A stretch of 64,000 nt of DNA, from contig NZ_JARXIA010000009.1 of assembly GCF_031127875.1 (NCBI RefSeq), positions 62,001 through 126,000 of the forward strand. Direction: 5' to 3'. The notes beneath the pieces are model-generated. The model was not told where the DNA came from. It worked only from the letters and a program-made list of their open reading frames with translations, and did no database searches. The position numbers were made by a program, and so were the translations under genes. Shown piece after piece: positions 19,801 to 27,549 of the stretch. Within the stretch, counting starts at the first letter, position 1. Each line of letters opens with the position of its first letter. This stretch comes from Pelagicoccus sp. SDUM812005. Lineage in GTDB: Bacteria; Verrucomicrobiota; Verrucomicrobiia; Opitutales; Opitutaceae.

Positions 19801-22800
19801 TTTTGATATTGAAGAAGTTTTCTACTCAGCGTTTGCCCAGGCCAATGGTACCAACCCAGGCGACTTTTCGATTGAGGTCGAGTACAGCCTCGATGGTTTC
19901 GCCACGGCTGGTACATCGCTTGGTGGCAATTCGGGTGTGGTTGCTCAGACTATTGGAGGGCTGCTCGGAAATCCCTTTTCATTGCAAACGGCAGGGGAAG
20001 CTGCTCTGCAGGGAGTGACGGCCCCAGTGACGTTCCGAATCTATGGATACAAGGGAGCGGGCTACACTTCCAAGGGGATAGGTTTTGACGCTGGAGATGA
20101 CTTGGCGATTCGTGGTACGGTCACGGAGTTGAACCCTGCGGTTCCAGAGGTGATAGCAGGATTCGATTTCGCTACTTATTCAGGAAGTGAGGCCACAGCG
20201 AGCGCGTCAACGATTGCCGAAAACTCCGCTGCGAGTAATTTGGTTCGCGGTGCGGGAACGACCGGCAGTGGCTCGACCTACCAAGGAGAGCTTGGAGGCT
20301 TCAATACCTCAGGTCCTCGATTCGATGCCGCGGATATCGCAGGCTCGATCGCGAACGATGATTACTTCGAGTTTTCCGTTACTCCAGATAGTGGATACGT
20401 TTTCGATATCGAAGAATTTTTCTACTCGGCCTATGCCCAAAACAATGGGACGAGTCCTGAGAACTTCTCCATAGAAGTTCAGTACAGTCTTGATGGGTTC
20501 GCGACCAACGGGGTGTCGCTGGGAGGTAATAACGGCGTGACTGCTCAAACGATCGGAGGTATGCTCGGCAATCCGTTTACCCTCTCGACCGAGAGCGAAG
20601 CGGCTTTGCAAGGGGTATCCGAGACGGTAACCTTCCGACTCTACGGATACAAGGGTGCTAGCTACACGGCCAAGGGTATTGGTTTCGACGCGGGCGAAGA
20701 CTTGTTTGTCTTTGGAACGGTGCGCTCAGCTGGAGGTTCTGGCGGTGGAGGTCTCACTTTGGCGGCTCCCAGCGATCTAGCGATCTCGGCACCTGCCTTT
20801 GACCGGATTGCTGCAACTTGGCAGGATAATGCTGACGGTGAGACGGCTTACGAAGTTCAAGTATCCACGGATGGTGGGGCTACTTATCCGCAGGTCGAAA
20901 CTCTGGACGCAGACTCCAGCGAAATATTGATCACCGGCCTCTCTGCCAGTACTGAGTACACGATTCGCGTGCGTGCGGTAGCTGGATCGGATGCATCCTC
21001 CTTCGCAGGTCCAGTCGCAATCGAAACGCCCGCCGTTCCTGGCGATTCGGCTGTGATTGCAGCGTTTGACTTTGCGGGGTATGGTGGTGGCGAGGCCAGT
21101 GCTGCGGCTACCACGGAGAATCTCAACGTAACTGTGAGCGACCTCACCCGTGGTCCGGGAGCGAGTGGAAGTAATACCTATGGTGGCGAGACCGGCGGTT
21201 TTAACACGACCGGTACTCGATTCGATGATCCGACTTTGGAGGTAGCTATCGCGAACGGAGAGTACTATGAGTTCTCTGTGTCTCCGAAAATAGGATACGC
21301 GTTGAAGATCGATCAAATATTCTACTCGGCTTACGCTCAGAATAACGGCACTGATCCAGAGGATTTTTCGATTGAGATCCAGTATAGCCTTGATGGCTTC
21401 GAAACAGCAGGAATTTCGCTGGGAGGAAATTCCGGTGTGACTCCGCAAACTCTGGGAGGAATGCTAGGAAATCCTTTCTCAGTTTCCACGACAACTGAAG
21501 CTGCCCTGCAGTCTGTGGAGGGTACAGTCACCTTCAGAATATACGGTTACGATGGAGTGGCCTATACAAGCAAGGGGGTTGGCTTCAGTGACGGAGATGA
21601 CATCGCGGTGTTTGGTAGTCTGGTCGAAGCGAATTCCAACCAGGCGAAGGCCTACCGTTATCTTCGCTTCTGGATAGACGCGTCTTCCAGCGACCCAAAT
21701 CCCATGCAGCTGCGCGAGCTTCGTTGGCTGTTTGGAGACAAGGAAATGCCATTTAACTTGATCACAGGTTCCGTTGGCGACGAGTCTGTGGAGATATCCA
21801 CAAGCACGGGCAATGTCTACGCGTTCGACGGTCCGTGGAAGATGTTCGACGGTGATACAAACTCTCATTGGTATGTGGAGTCTGGAAACGAGGTGACGCT
21901 TGACTTCAAGGATACGGCGGCGATCCCGACCGGGGTTCGTATCGCTTCGCCTAGCTGGTCGCGTTTAACAGCATTCCATTGCGAAGCTTCCAACGACGGT
22001 GAAACGTGGACAGAGCTTTATGAAGCGACGGAACTCACTGGTGCTGACTATCCGGATAGTTGGGGTAGCGTGAGGTCTGGCGATTTCGATTTCGGCTTTC
22101 CCATACCAGATACGGTCGATCAAACGCCGCCGTCCGTTCCTGACGGATTGGCTGCAGTAGACGTTCAAGACATTGAAGCCAAGCTCACCTGGGAGCCTTC
22201 CGTTGACGCCGGGGTAGGCGTTAGCAGCTACCGTGTATTCGTTGAAGGACAATTCTGGAATGCCACCACTGAACCAGAACTGCGTTTACTTGGCTTGTCT
22301 CCGAATACGACCTACGACGTTACGATCTCCGCATTGGATGTATATGGGAACGAGTCGGCTCCGAGCGCTGCCTTTAGTGTAACGACTTTGGAACGTGCTC
22401 AAGCCCTTGATCCGATGGTTTTGGGAATCGGACTGGGAAGCGACTTGAACGGGGTTTGGAAGTCTGGTGTTAACTTCGCCGACGAATGGGCGAACTACGA
22501 TACCAGCAATCCGTTCAATCCCGTCTTCCTCGACGAGCTCGCTCACTATGAGGTGATTCGATTCATGGACATGAATCCGACCAATAATAATTGGATCGAG
22601 AACTGGGAAGACCGCAGGCAGCCCGACGATTTGGACCAGCGAGTGATCCAAAATTATACTAAGGAAAATGTCCGAGTTCTGCAAGGCGTCGCCTTCGAAT
22701 GGATGATCAAGCTCTGCAACTTGCTTGAAGTCGATATGTGGATCAATGTGCCGCACGCTGCGAGCAACGACTACGTTGCCCAGCTGGCCAATCTCATCAG

Positions 22801-24616
22801 GGACAATCTAGATCCTAATCTCCAGGTGATGGTCGAGTACTCGAACGAGGCCTGGGCTGGTTTCGGCTCGGAAATCTACACTCAAGAGCAAGGCTATGCC
22901 CTTGGTTTGGAGCAAGGTGACTTCCCGCGCTACGGATGGTTTCAGGACAAGGAGTATGCCCGCTTCCGCTTCTATGTGATGCGTTCGCTAGAGCTGCACG
23001 AGATCTTCGATGCAAGCTTCGGCGAGGAAAGCCATCGTGTTTACAAAGTGCTTTCTGGCTGGTCCAGCTTCCCGGACCTTTCAAGGGTGCACCGCGATGC
23101 CTTAAGCGATCCGTTGATCAATCCGAATGGTCGGGAGATCGATGGCTATGCCTTGGCTCCGTATTTCAACTTCACTTCGAGTGGGGACGACGAAGCGATG
23201 CTGGCTGACTTCTATGCCCGCTTGGAAGGAGTTAAGACGACCGCTCGCGATCACTATGAAGTTTGGTCTGCGGAGGATATTCCGATGATCACTTACGAAG
23301 GGGGCCAGCATATCACGACAGCTGGCGAAGCGGCGAGCCGTAATCCGCTGATTTACAATGCCTACATGGCATACCTCGACGCGTTGGCGCCGTTCTATCA
23401 GGAGTTCACTCACTTTGTGCATCACGGTGGCTACGGTCGCGGCATGGCTTGGGGCTCCAAGGAGTACGTTGGCCAGCCGGAGCTGCTCGCCTTCAAGTAC
23501 CGAGCATTAAAGGACTGGTGGCTGTTGAACGCTTCATTGCCGGAAGCCGAGGCGCCAATCATCGTCAGCCAACCTGATGATGCCAATGTCGGTGAAGGTG
23601 CGGGCGCTTCGTTCGAAGTGGTAGCTATCGGAAAGGCGCCATTTACTTACACGTGGTACCGCAATGGCGAGGTGGTTTCAGGTGCGGAAGGCCCTGCTTT
23701 GCAGTTGAGCAACCTTTCCGTCGAGAACGACGGAGACGAGTACTACGTTGTCGTATCCAATTCTCTGGGACCGGTAATCAGTGATATCGCTACTCTCAGC
23801 GTGACCGCGTTGCCAAACAAGGCGGAGATCAAGTTCGCTGCGGAGAGCATTGCGATCGATGGCCTGATGGACTCCGCTTGGTCGGACGCGAATGAGTATC
23901 CCATCTCTCGCGTCAACCGTGGGACTGTAGATGGAGCCGCCGATCTTGATGGAAGCTACCGCGTTCTGTGGGATGGTGCAGGTCTCTACTTTTACGTCGA
24001 GGTTCAAGACGACATTCTTGTCTATCATACAGAAGGGACGACGAAGAGCGCGCACGACTTCGATTCAGTTGAGTTCTACTTAGATCCCGACAACGCGAAG
24101 ACCACGAGCTACCAAAACGATGGGCAGTATGTTTATAACATCGTGACCGGTGTGGGCGCGAGTGCCGGCAATCCTACGCTTGAGGGGGTCTTGGCAGCAG
24201 GTGTTGAAGTAGAAGGAGGATACAACGTGGAGTTCTTTGTTCCCTGGAGTAACTATGGAGTTAACCCAAGTGCAGGTGACTACATCGGATTTGATCTGAT
24301 GATTGCCGATAATGACATTCCGGATACGGAGTCCAGCGAGGGTAAGATTGCTTGGTGGACTGATGTGAATCAGTCTTGGTCAGACCCATCCTACTTCGGG
24401 ACTGGACTTTTGCTTTCAGAGGAAATCGAAGCGGTACCTGGGGATTTGTCAGGCGACGGTGTCATAGACTCGCAGGATGCCGTATTGGCGAGGGGCGCCG
24501 TTGGCACCACCGTCGGAAGCCCAAGATTTATCGAATCCATGGATTACGACAACGATGGAACGATAACAAGATCGGACTATTCGGTATGGTATAAAATTGC
24601 TCGGAGAAGTATGTGA
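16817..24616 (+). CDS. Giant secreted protein: two GH-A-like catalytic domains, Ig/FN3/CBM modules, C-terminal dockerin
   Basis: This protein has 2599 residues; a signal peptide (GLIFSLIVMILGSLTPSIIFAQ) follows an N-terminal extension, so ATGs at 16862 or 16874 are possible true starts. Order: catalytic-like domain 1 (~45-640; acid/base candidate NE at Glu379 in LEHSNEVWNFG, nucleophile candidate Glu541 in VYEGGP); two putative Ig domains (~645-820); FN3 (~815-905); three ~195-residue repeats (~912-1110, 1110-1307, 1411-1608) with an FN3 before the third; discoidin-like region (~1612-1765); FN3; catalytic-like domain 2 (~1865-2250; Glu2011 in EYSNEAW, Glu2161 in TYEGGQ); Ig-like; CBM9-like (~2335-2535); dockerin (2542-2597) with two calcium-binding repeats, DLSGDGVIDSQD and DYDNDGTITRSD. 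The NE motif suggests clan GH-A; no CAZy family was recognised. It lies 42 bases before a cohesin-like gene. Confidence 0.88.
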   Translation: MENCFTVSSPLPEIAMREAMSTSAPACLHPKGRGLIFSLIVMILGSLTPSIIFAQEDTYPELTTANIGGIGSGPMRAFVDVVKTSNRWAQPNGDPLDWDTMRDERGWPTTDFRMILFDWRLWGGWLNPPYDDPERKQIDVSGVYKVSFKGDATVSSFAGDSYFSITNQTYDVASNTTTLDLYVFSQDEVIANDPNDNSGLAAIQFTNTVNPESSTGAGITDLEVIRPGYHDRPDQVFTDEFINALKPFAALRFMDVQHTNNSNPFQGDPYPNNVTLWQDRVTKDSPSQVLENRGLKQPVVAWEYDIEIANEVGADLWLNIPVHAELDYVKKLAILVAYGVDMGDADVSGPFSEAMLAQGVQTTDPLDPSLNVYLEHSNEVWNFGFSQYIYNKLAAVEAADNGFDWGTSDEEHMARRRHIKRAYEFGQIFSEVLSEKYGTDVLLDKVRPIHAHWASAIGFDLQNQWQAAVDWMESTYGPVSDYFYGFAIAPYMNDGAASDTATPEELLAALVASSDSQAAGGRSTFIDKSVNDWGVAPMVYEGGPDTGGGSTTNVQNRILMNRLPGMKDAVKRDMIDNWFELGGKEFAYFVVAGGASRHGSWGATEDVADLTAPKYQALLEIAGDVSIQLITASIPDGAVNTEYATQLQTFGGVPPIDWTVESGSLPVGLTLNAVTGLISGTPAPGSEGVYSPTIRATDEGGEFDEALFPFEILAFNDTAPVFQTSTTLADGQEGNPYQANLIVTGGNGALNWSVTNPVDLPSGLSFNDGLFSGTPQVAGNYSFEVVVTDSDTNSGAGDEARATFSVVIDENPDIPASPTDLAVNAVSATVIDLSWTDNADNETGYEIQISGDGGQNYLQSIDVGPNVTSYSHTGLTPETIYFYRVRAVNGSFVSGFSGAAGTTTLPPLPELDVIAGFDFATYAGTENTATATTANSGATVTDLTRGAGAAGRTNYGNELGGFNTAATSFTKATLQEAISADNYFEFTVSPLEGYAFDIEEVFYSAFAQANGTNPGDFSIEVEYSLDGFATAGTSLGGNSGVVAQTIGGLLGNPFSLQTAGEAALQGVTAPVTFRIYGYKGAGYTSKGIGFDAGDDLAIRGTVTELNPAVPEVIAGFDFATYSGSEATASASTIAENSAASNLVRGAGTTGSGSTYQGELGGFNTSGPRFDAADIAGSIANDDYFEFSVTPDSGYVFDIEEFFYSAYAQNNGTSPENFSIEVQYSLDGFATNGVSLGGNNGVTAQTIGGMLGNPFTLSTESEAALQGVSETVTFRLYGYKGASYTAKGIGFDAGEDLFVFGTVRSAGGSGGGGLTLAAPSDLAISAPAFDRIAATWQDNADGETAYEVQVSTDGGATYPQVETLDADSSEILITGLSASTEYTIRVRAVAGSDASSFAGPVAIETPAVPGDSAVIAAFDFAGYGGGEASAAATTENLNVTVSDLTRGPGASGSNTYGGETGGFNTTGTRFDDPTLEVAIANGEYYEFSVSPKIGYALKIDQIFYSAYAQNNGTDPEDFSIEIQYSLDGFETAGISLGGNSGVTPQTLGGMLGNPFSVSTTTEAALQSVEGTVTFRIYGYDGVAYTSKGVGFSDGDDIAVFGSLVEANSNQAKAYRYLRFWIDASSSDPNPMQLRELRWLFGDKEMPFNLITGSVGDESVEISTSTGNVYAFDGPWKMFDGDTNSHWYVESGNEVTLDFKDTAAIPTGVRIASPSWSRLTAFHCEASNDGETWTELYEATELTGADYPDSWGSVRSGDFDFGFPIPDTVDQTPPSVPDGLAAVDVQDIEAKLTWEPSVDAGVGVSSYRVFVEGQFWNATTEPELRLLGLSPNTTYDVTISALDVYGNESAPSAAFSVTTLERAQALDPMVLGIGLGSDLNGVWKSGVNFADEWANYDTSNPFNPVFLDELAHYEVIRFMDMNPTNNNWIENWEDRRQPDDLDQRVIQNYTKENVRVLQGVAFEWMIKLCNLLEVDMWINVPHAASNDYVAQLANLIRDNLDPNLQVMVEYSNEAWAGFGSEIYTQEQGYALGLEQGDFPRYGWFQDKEYARFRFYVMRSLELHEIFDASFGEESHRVYKVLSGWSSFPDLSRVHRDALSDPLINPNGREIDGYALAPYFNFTSSGDDEAMLADFYARLEGVKTTARDHYEVWSAEDIPMITYEGGQHITTAGEAASRNPLIYNAYMAYLDALAPFYQEFTHFVHHGGYGRGMAWGSKEYVGQPELLAFKYRALKDWWLLNASLPEAEAPIIVSQPDDANVGEGAGASFEVVAIGKAPFTYTWYRNGEVVSGAEGPALQLSNLSVENDGDEYYVVVSNSLGPVISDIATLSVTALPNKAEIKFAAESIAIDGLMDSAWSDANEYPISRVNRGTVDGAADLDGSYRVLWDGAGLYFYVEVQDDILVYHTEGTTKSAHDFDSVEFYLDPDNAKTTSYQNDGQYVYNIVTGVGASAGNPTLEGVLAAGVEVEGGYNVEFFVPWSNYGVNPSAGDYIGFDLMIADNDIPDTESSEGKIAWWTDVNQSWSDPSYFGTGLLLSEEIEAVPGDLSGDGVIDSQDAVLARGAVGTTVGSPRFIESMDYDNDGTITRSDYSVWYKIARRSM
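19552..20145 (+). repeat. Protein-coding repeat unit 1 of 3
   Basis: This encodes a ~197-residue module starting VIAGFDFATYAGTE and ending near IGFDAGDDLAIRGTV. Units at 20143-20735 and 21049-21640 share most positions, including GGFNT, YFEFTVSP, FSIEVEYSLDGF, GLLGNPFSL and FRIYGYKG. It is probably a beta-sandwich module; the function is unknown. Confidence 0.85.
20143..20735 (+). repeat. Protein-coding repeat unit 2 of 3
   Basis: This is the second copy, directly adjoining the first (VIAGFDFATYSGSE to IGFDAGEDLFVFGTV). At the protein level it is very close to unit 1, with mostly conservative changes, so the duplication looks relatively recent. Confidence 0.85.
21049..21640 (+). repeat. Protein-coding repeat unit 3 of 3
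   Basis: This is the third copy (VIAAFDFAGYGGGE to VGFSDGDDIAVFGSL), separated from unit 2 by an FN3 domain and a short glycine-rich linker (SAGGSGGGGL). It is the most diverged of the three. Confidence 0.83.
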
Positions 24617-24658
24617 GGCAGCAAGCTGCCCAAGTGAAAACACAACAATATAAAGAAA

Positions 24659-25246
24659 ATGAATATTAAAGATATAACCAGAATGGGATCGCTCGTAATG
24701 GTAGGTGTCGCTGCTCTGGCTTGCGCTTCCTCGAGCAAGGCAGTCTCCTATAACTTCGAAGTCTTGGATTCTTCGATTCAAGTCGGCGAGAGTTTCGACG
24801 TCGCCTTTGTGGCAACCTTCAACTCGGTTTTGGAAGTGGCAACCTTCGCATTCGATCTTGATCCGCTAGGCTTTTTGCCGGCCAACGGAATCATTCAGCT
24901 TAATGATTGGAGCGTGCCGTTGCCGCTCACAAAGTTCTCTTTCGGGGAGCCCGAAGTGGGAGCTCTGGGTGACCCGTTTGATCCGATTTTTGGTGGAACA
25001 GACATCCTGCTCGCGACTTTGAGCTTCACGGCTCTAAGCGCGGGGACCGAGTCGGTCGCGGTTGTGGGCCCCGCATCGATAGGCCAAGGACTTGAGCTAT
25101 ATGATTTCGATTCAGATACCTCAGAGTTCTTTGATATCGAATCAAGTTTTGGGGTAACGGTTAACGCAGTTCCGGATTCGTCTATCTATGCGGCGTTACC
25201 AATGATCTTGATTGGGATGGCAGCTTTCAGACGTAAGATCGCCTAG
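24659..25246 (+). CDS. Secreted cohesin-like protein with VPDSS C-terminal sorting tail
   Basis: This 195-residue protein has an N-terminal signal peptide (GSLVMVGVAALACASSSKA). Residues ~28-165 look like a cohesin-type beta sandwich: QVGESFDVAFVATFNSVLEV for the first strands, FAFDLDPLGF in the position of the cohesin DP motif, and ILLATLSFTALSAGTESVAV near the end. The last 25 residues are a sorting tail: VPDSS, one hydrophobic helix, then the basic end RRKIA. This is the VPDSG/PEP-CTERM layout known in Verrucomicrobia, recognised by an exosortase. It follows the dockerin-bearing giant protein by 42 bases and is probably co-transcribed. A role as its surface anchor is inference. Confidence 0.78.
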   Translation: MNIKDITRMGSLVMVGVAALACASSSKAVSYNFEVLDSSIQVGESFDVAFVATFNSVLEVATFAFDLDPLGFLPANGIIQLNDWSVPLPLTKFSFGEPEVGALGDPFDPIFGGTDILLATLSFTALSAGTESVAVVGPASIGQGLELYDFDSDTSEFFDIESSFGVTVNAVPDSSIYAALPMILIGMAAFRRKIA

Positions 25247-25258
25247 TCTGCGAATATG

Positions 25259-25295
25259 AAAGGGAGCTGTTTATTTGCAGTCCCTTGTCGTTTTT
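25259..25295 (+). terminator. Terminator after the cohesin-like gene
   Basis: A stem AAGGGAGCTG / CAGTCCCTT with one bulge is followed by TGTCGTTTTT, directly after the stop codon of the 24659-25246 gene. Confidence 0.5.
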
Positions 25296-25303
25296 AGAAA
25301 ATA

Positions 25304-25334
25304 GGGGAGGACGATTTTCATCGTCCTCCCCTTT
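25304..25334. terminator. Strong hairpin terminator between convergent genes
   Basis: The perfect stem GGGGAGGACGA / TCGTCCTCCCC with loop TTTTCA is followed by TTTGCTTTTT on the plus strand. It lies between the cohesin-like gene (plus) and the FAD oxidoreductase (minus), so it may stop both. Confidence 0.75.
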
Positions 25335-25344
25335 GCTTTTTCAA

Positions 25345-27021
25345 TTAGTTCTCGAGGATCTGTTGGTCTTGTAGCAAGCGTTTTTGTAAGCGCTCGATAT
25401 CAAGTTCGGAAAGCGTTTGGTCGTGTTCCAGCGCATGAACCGCAGCGGTCGCGGCGGATTGTCCTAGAATCATAAATACCGGCTCCATGCGGATTGAGCC
25501 GAAGGCCACGTGGCTCGACGAGAGGCAAACGGGGACGAGCAAGTTATTTGCTTCCTCTGCTTTTGGAAGCATTGAGCGGTAGCTAATGGGGTAGGGAGCA
25601 GGAGCGTCGGCTTGCATATTGCCCTCGTTGCGAGCGTGTCCGTTGGCGTCCACGTAGCGTTGTACGTGATGAGAATCCATTCCGTAGGCAGCCATGCCGA
25701 CTGAATCGGAGACGGTCTCAAGACCCTCACAGTGATGCTGCGTCATTACGATTTGCCCCACCATGCGGCGAGCCTCGCGCACGTAGAGTTGAGGCGACCA
25801 GTTTCCGTTTTCTGGGTATTCATCTTTTGGCAATCCCCATTTGGATACGTATTCCCGAGCCCAAGCTGGAGTACGAGGGTGGTAGGCCAAGGTCCAGTAG
25901 AGGCCCAGTTGGTAGTCTCGGTGCGCTTCGATGATTCGTTCTCTTTCGGCGTAGCTAGCTTCAGGGTAGTCATGGTTCATGCCGATAAAGTCGCCAGAGA
26001 ATCCGCCCCCGTTATTTGTATCCGTTTTCCAGTTAGGCATCGCTGCATTGATCCAAAGGAACTTAGCGCCGTTTTCGAGATGGCGAAAGAGTAGCTCGTA
26101 GTGAAGTTCGTCGTAATTCTCAGGTTTTTGGAAGGGGATTCGGTTTTCTGGGTGGCTCGTGAGGGTCGCCCGGAAGCAGTAGGCTTGTACCATCTTATCG
26201 CCGCTTCCTTCGATCCCCGGTCCGGCGTTGCGCACGAAGGGCAGGGTGCCGCTACTGGGATCGCCAGGAATAACGTAGGCGTTGACGCCATCCGCGATCT
26301 GGTGATTGGCTGCGTTTTTCGAGATCTTGTATTGCAAGGTGGGGGAGATGCGATCAGCCACGACACCATTGAGCGTTTCGCCGTATTGAGCGTTCGCTTC
26401 GCGTCCGACGGTGTAGCTAACACCTGACTCGGCAAGGAGATCGCCTTCGTAGGTGGCGTCGATGAAAATCTCGCCGCTGATGACTCGTCCGTTTTCCATC
26501 TTTATGGATCGGATTTGGGCACCCTCATTCGTGACACCTCCGCCGTCTCGATCGAGGCGATGGTTTGTGAAGACCTTCAAATCGGCATCTTCGATCATCT
26601 TGTCGAGGACGCTTTGAGCGGCGCTCGGTTCGAAGGTCCACATGGTGTCTTCATGTTCCTCGGTGCGGGTCTGACCACCGTCCCGATACTCTTCAGATTT
26701 TTGCCAGATCCAGGCTTCTGGTTTGCGGTAGTGGTTCCGGATTCCTCTGTAGAACTCGCGGGCGATTCCGCCGATGACTTGCTTGTTGCCGATGTCGGTT
26801 TGGCCCAGTCCGCCAGTCGTGAGTCCGCCAACATGTTCATAAGGTTCGATAACAATGACGGAGCGGCCCATTCTTTTGGCTTGGATACCAGCGGCGATTC
26901 CGGCGGAGGTGGCTCCATAGATAACTATGTCAGCTTCCAAGGGGGCTGGGGTATCGGCTTTGATCGAACCTTGGCCGACCAAGAGAGCGGAGATAAGGGT
27001 AAGGATGGTTTTTAGGCGCAT
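25345..27021 (-). CDS. Exported FAD-dependent oxidoreductase
   Basis: This is an FAD-dependent oxidoreductase of the large PF12831-like group common in Verrucomicrobia, 558 residues from the chosen start. An in-frame ATG 30 bases upstream (27051) is possible, but the chosen Met is followed directly by a signal peptide (MRLKTILTLISALLVGQGSI, cleavage near KA-DTPA). The dinucleotide motif is ADIVIYGATSAGIAAGIQA with VIVIEPYEHVGGLTTGG; note GATSAG in place of GxGxxG, usual for this group. A C-terminal segment SHVAFGSIRMEPVFMILGQS closes the FAD fold. The substrate is unknown. The gene stands alone, convergent with the dockerin/cohesin pair. Confidence 0.82.
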   Translation of the reverse strand: MRLKTILTLISALLVGQGSIKADTPAPLEADIVIYGATSAGIAAGIQAKRMGRSVIVIEPYEHVGGLTTGGLGQTDIGNKQVIGGIAREFYRGIRNHYRKPEAWIWQKSEEYRDGGQTRTEEHEDTMWTFEPSAAQSVLDKMIEDADLKVFTNHRLDRDGGGVTNEGAQIRSIKMENGRVISGEIFIDATYEGDLLAESGVSYTVGREANAQYGETLNGVVADRISPTLQYKISKNAANHQIADGVNAYVIPGDPSSGTLPFVRNAGPGIEGSGDKMVQAYCFRATLTSHPENRIPFQKPENYDELHYELLFRHLENGAKFLWINAAMPNWKTDTNNGGGFSGDFIGMNHDYPEASYAERERIIEAHRDYQLGLYWTLAYHPRTPAWAREYVSKWGLPKDEYPENGNWSPQLYVREARRMVGQIVMTQHHCEGLETVSDSVGMAAYGMDSHHVQRYVDANGHARNEGNMQADAPAPYPISYRSMLPKAEEANNLLVPVCLSSSHVAFGSIRMEPVFMILGQSAATAAVHALEHDQTLSELDIERLQKRLLQDQQILEN

Positions 27022-27051
27022 TGTGTGTTTTGGGGTTCTGTAAATTGACAT

Positions 27052-27549
27052 GATACGAGAAGGGAAAATCGCTCCATGCGTTCGAACCAGTTTTCCTTTC
27101 CTAAACTCGTTTATTAGGTTCTCCCACGATCAGGTGGCCTCAATCGTTTCTTTGAAATTGCGGACCTTACACCATTAAGTAGATTCTGAAGTTAAGGCTT
27201 CCGATAGCTAGGTCTAAGTCTAGGACGTTGGAGCGGCCTGGCATCGCGAGTTACTTCTCCTTTAGCCGAGCGTGCTTTGCCGATCTTCCTGTGTTTCGTA
27301 GAAACGTTTGGATGCTCGATTTTGCGAATAAGCTCGAGTTGCTTATGCGACAGGCTTGGCTGATCGGTGTTACTGCTTTGGGGGGAAATTGGAAGTAGTA
27401 GGCGTGGAGAGCAGTTTTTCAGCCGCTACTGGCACGGTCGCAGTAGAACAGCCTGGCTGTTTGCAGAAGGTGTTGGATGGAAAGGGGCGATGCATGCCTT
27501 CGAAGTCCGTAGGATGGATCCAACCTAGATTTGTTCTGCTAACGAAGAA
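27052..27549. other. Intergenic region, no gene seen
   Basis: There are about 500 bases between the FAD oxidoreductase and sulfatase genes, both on the minus strand. Only short open frames without family motifs are present. I see no repeat, RNA gene or convincing promoter, and no copy of the GCGTA operator found elsewhere. Confidence 0.5.

Noticed and set aside
27052-27549. Small plus-strand frame (27356-27679) as a gene
   Set aside because: It runs into the antisense of the sulfatase C terminus and shows no motif or start signal.
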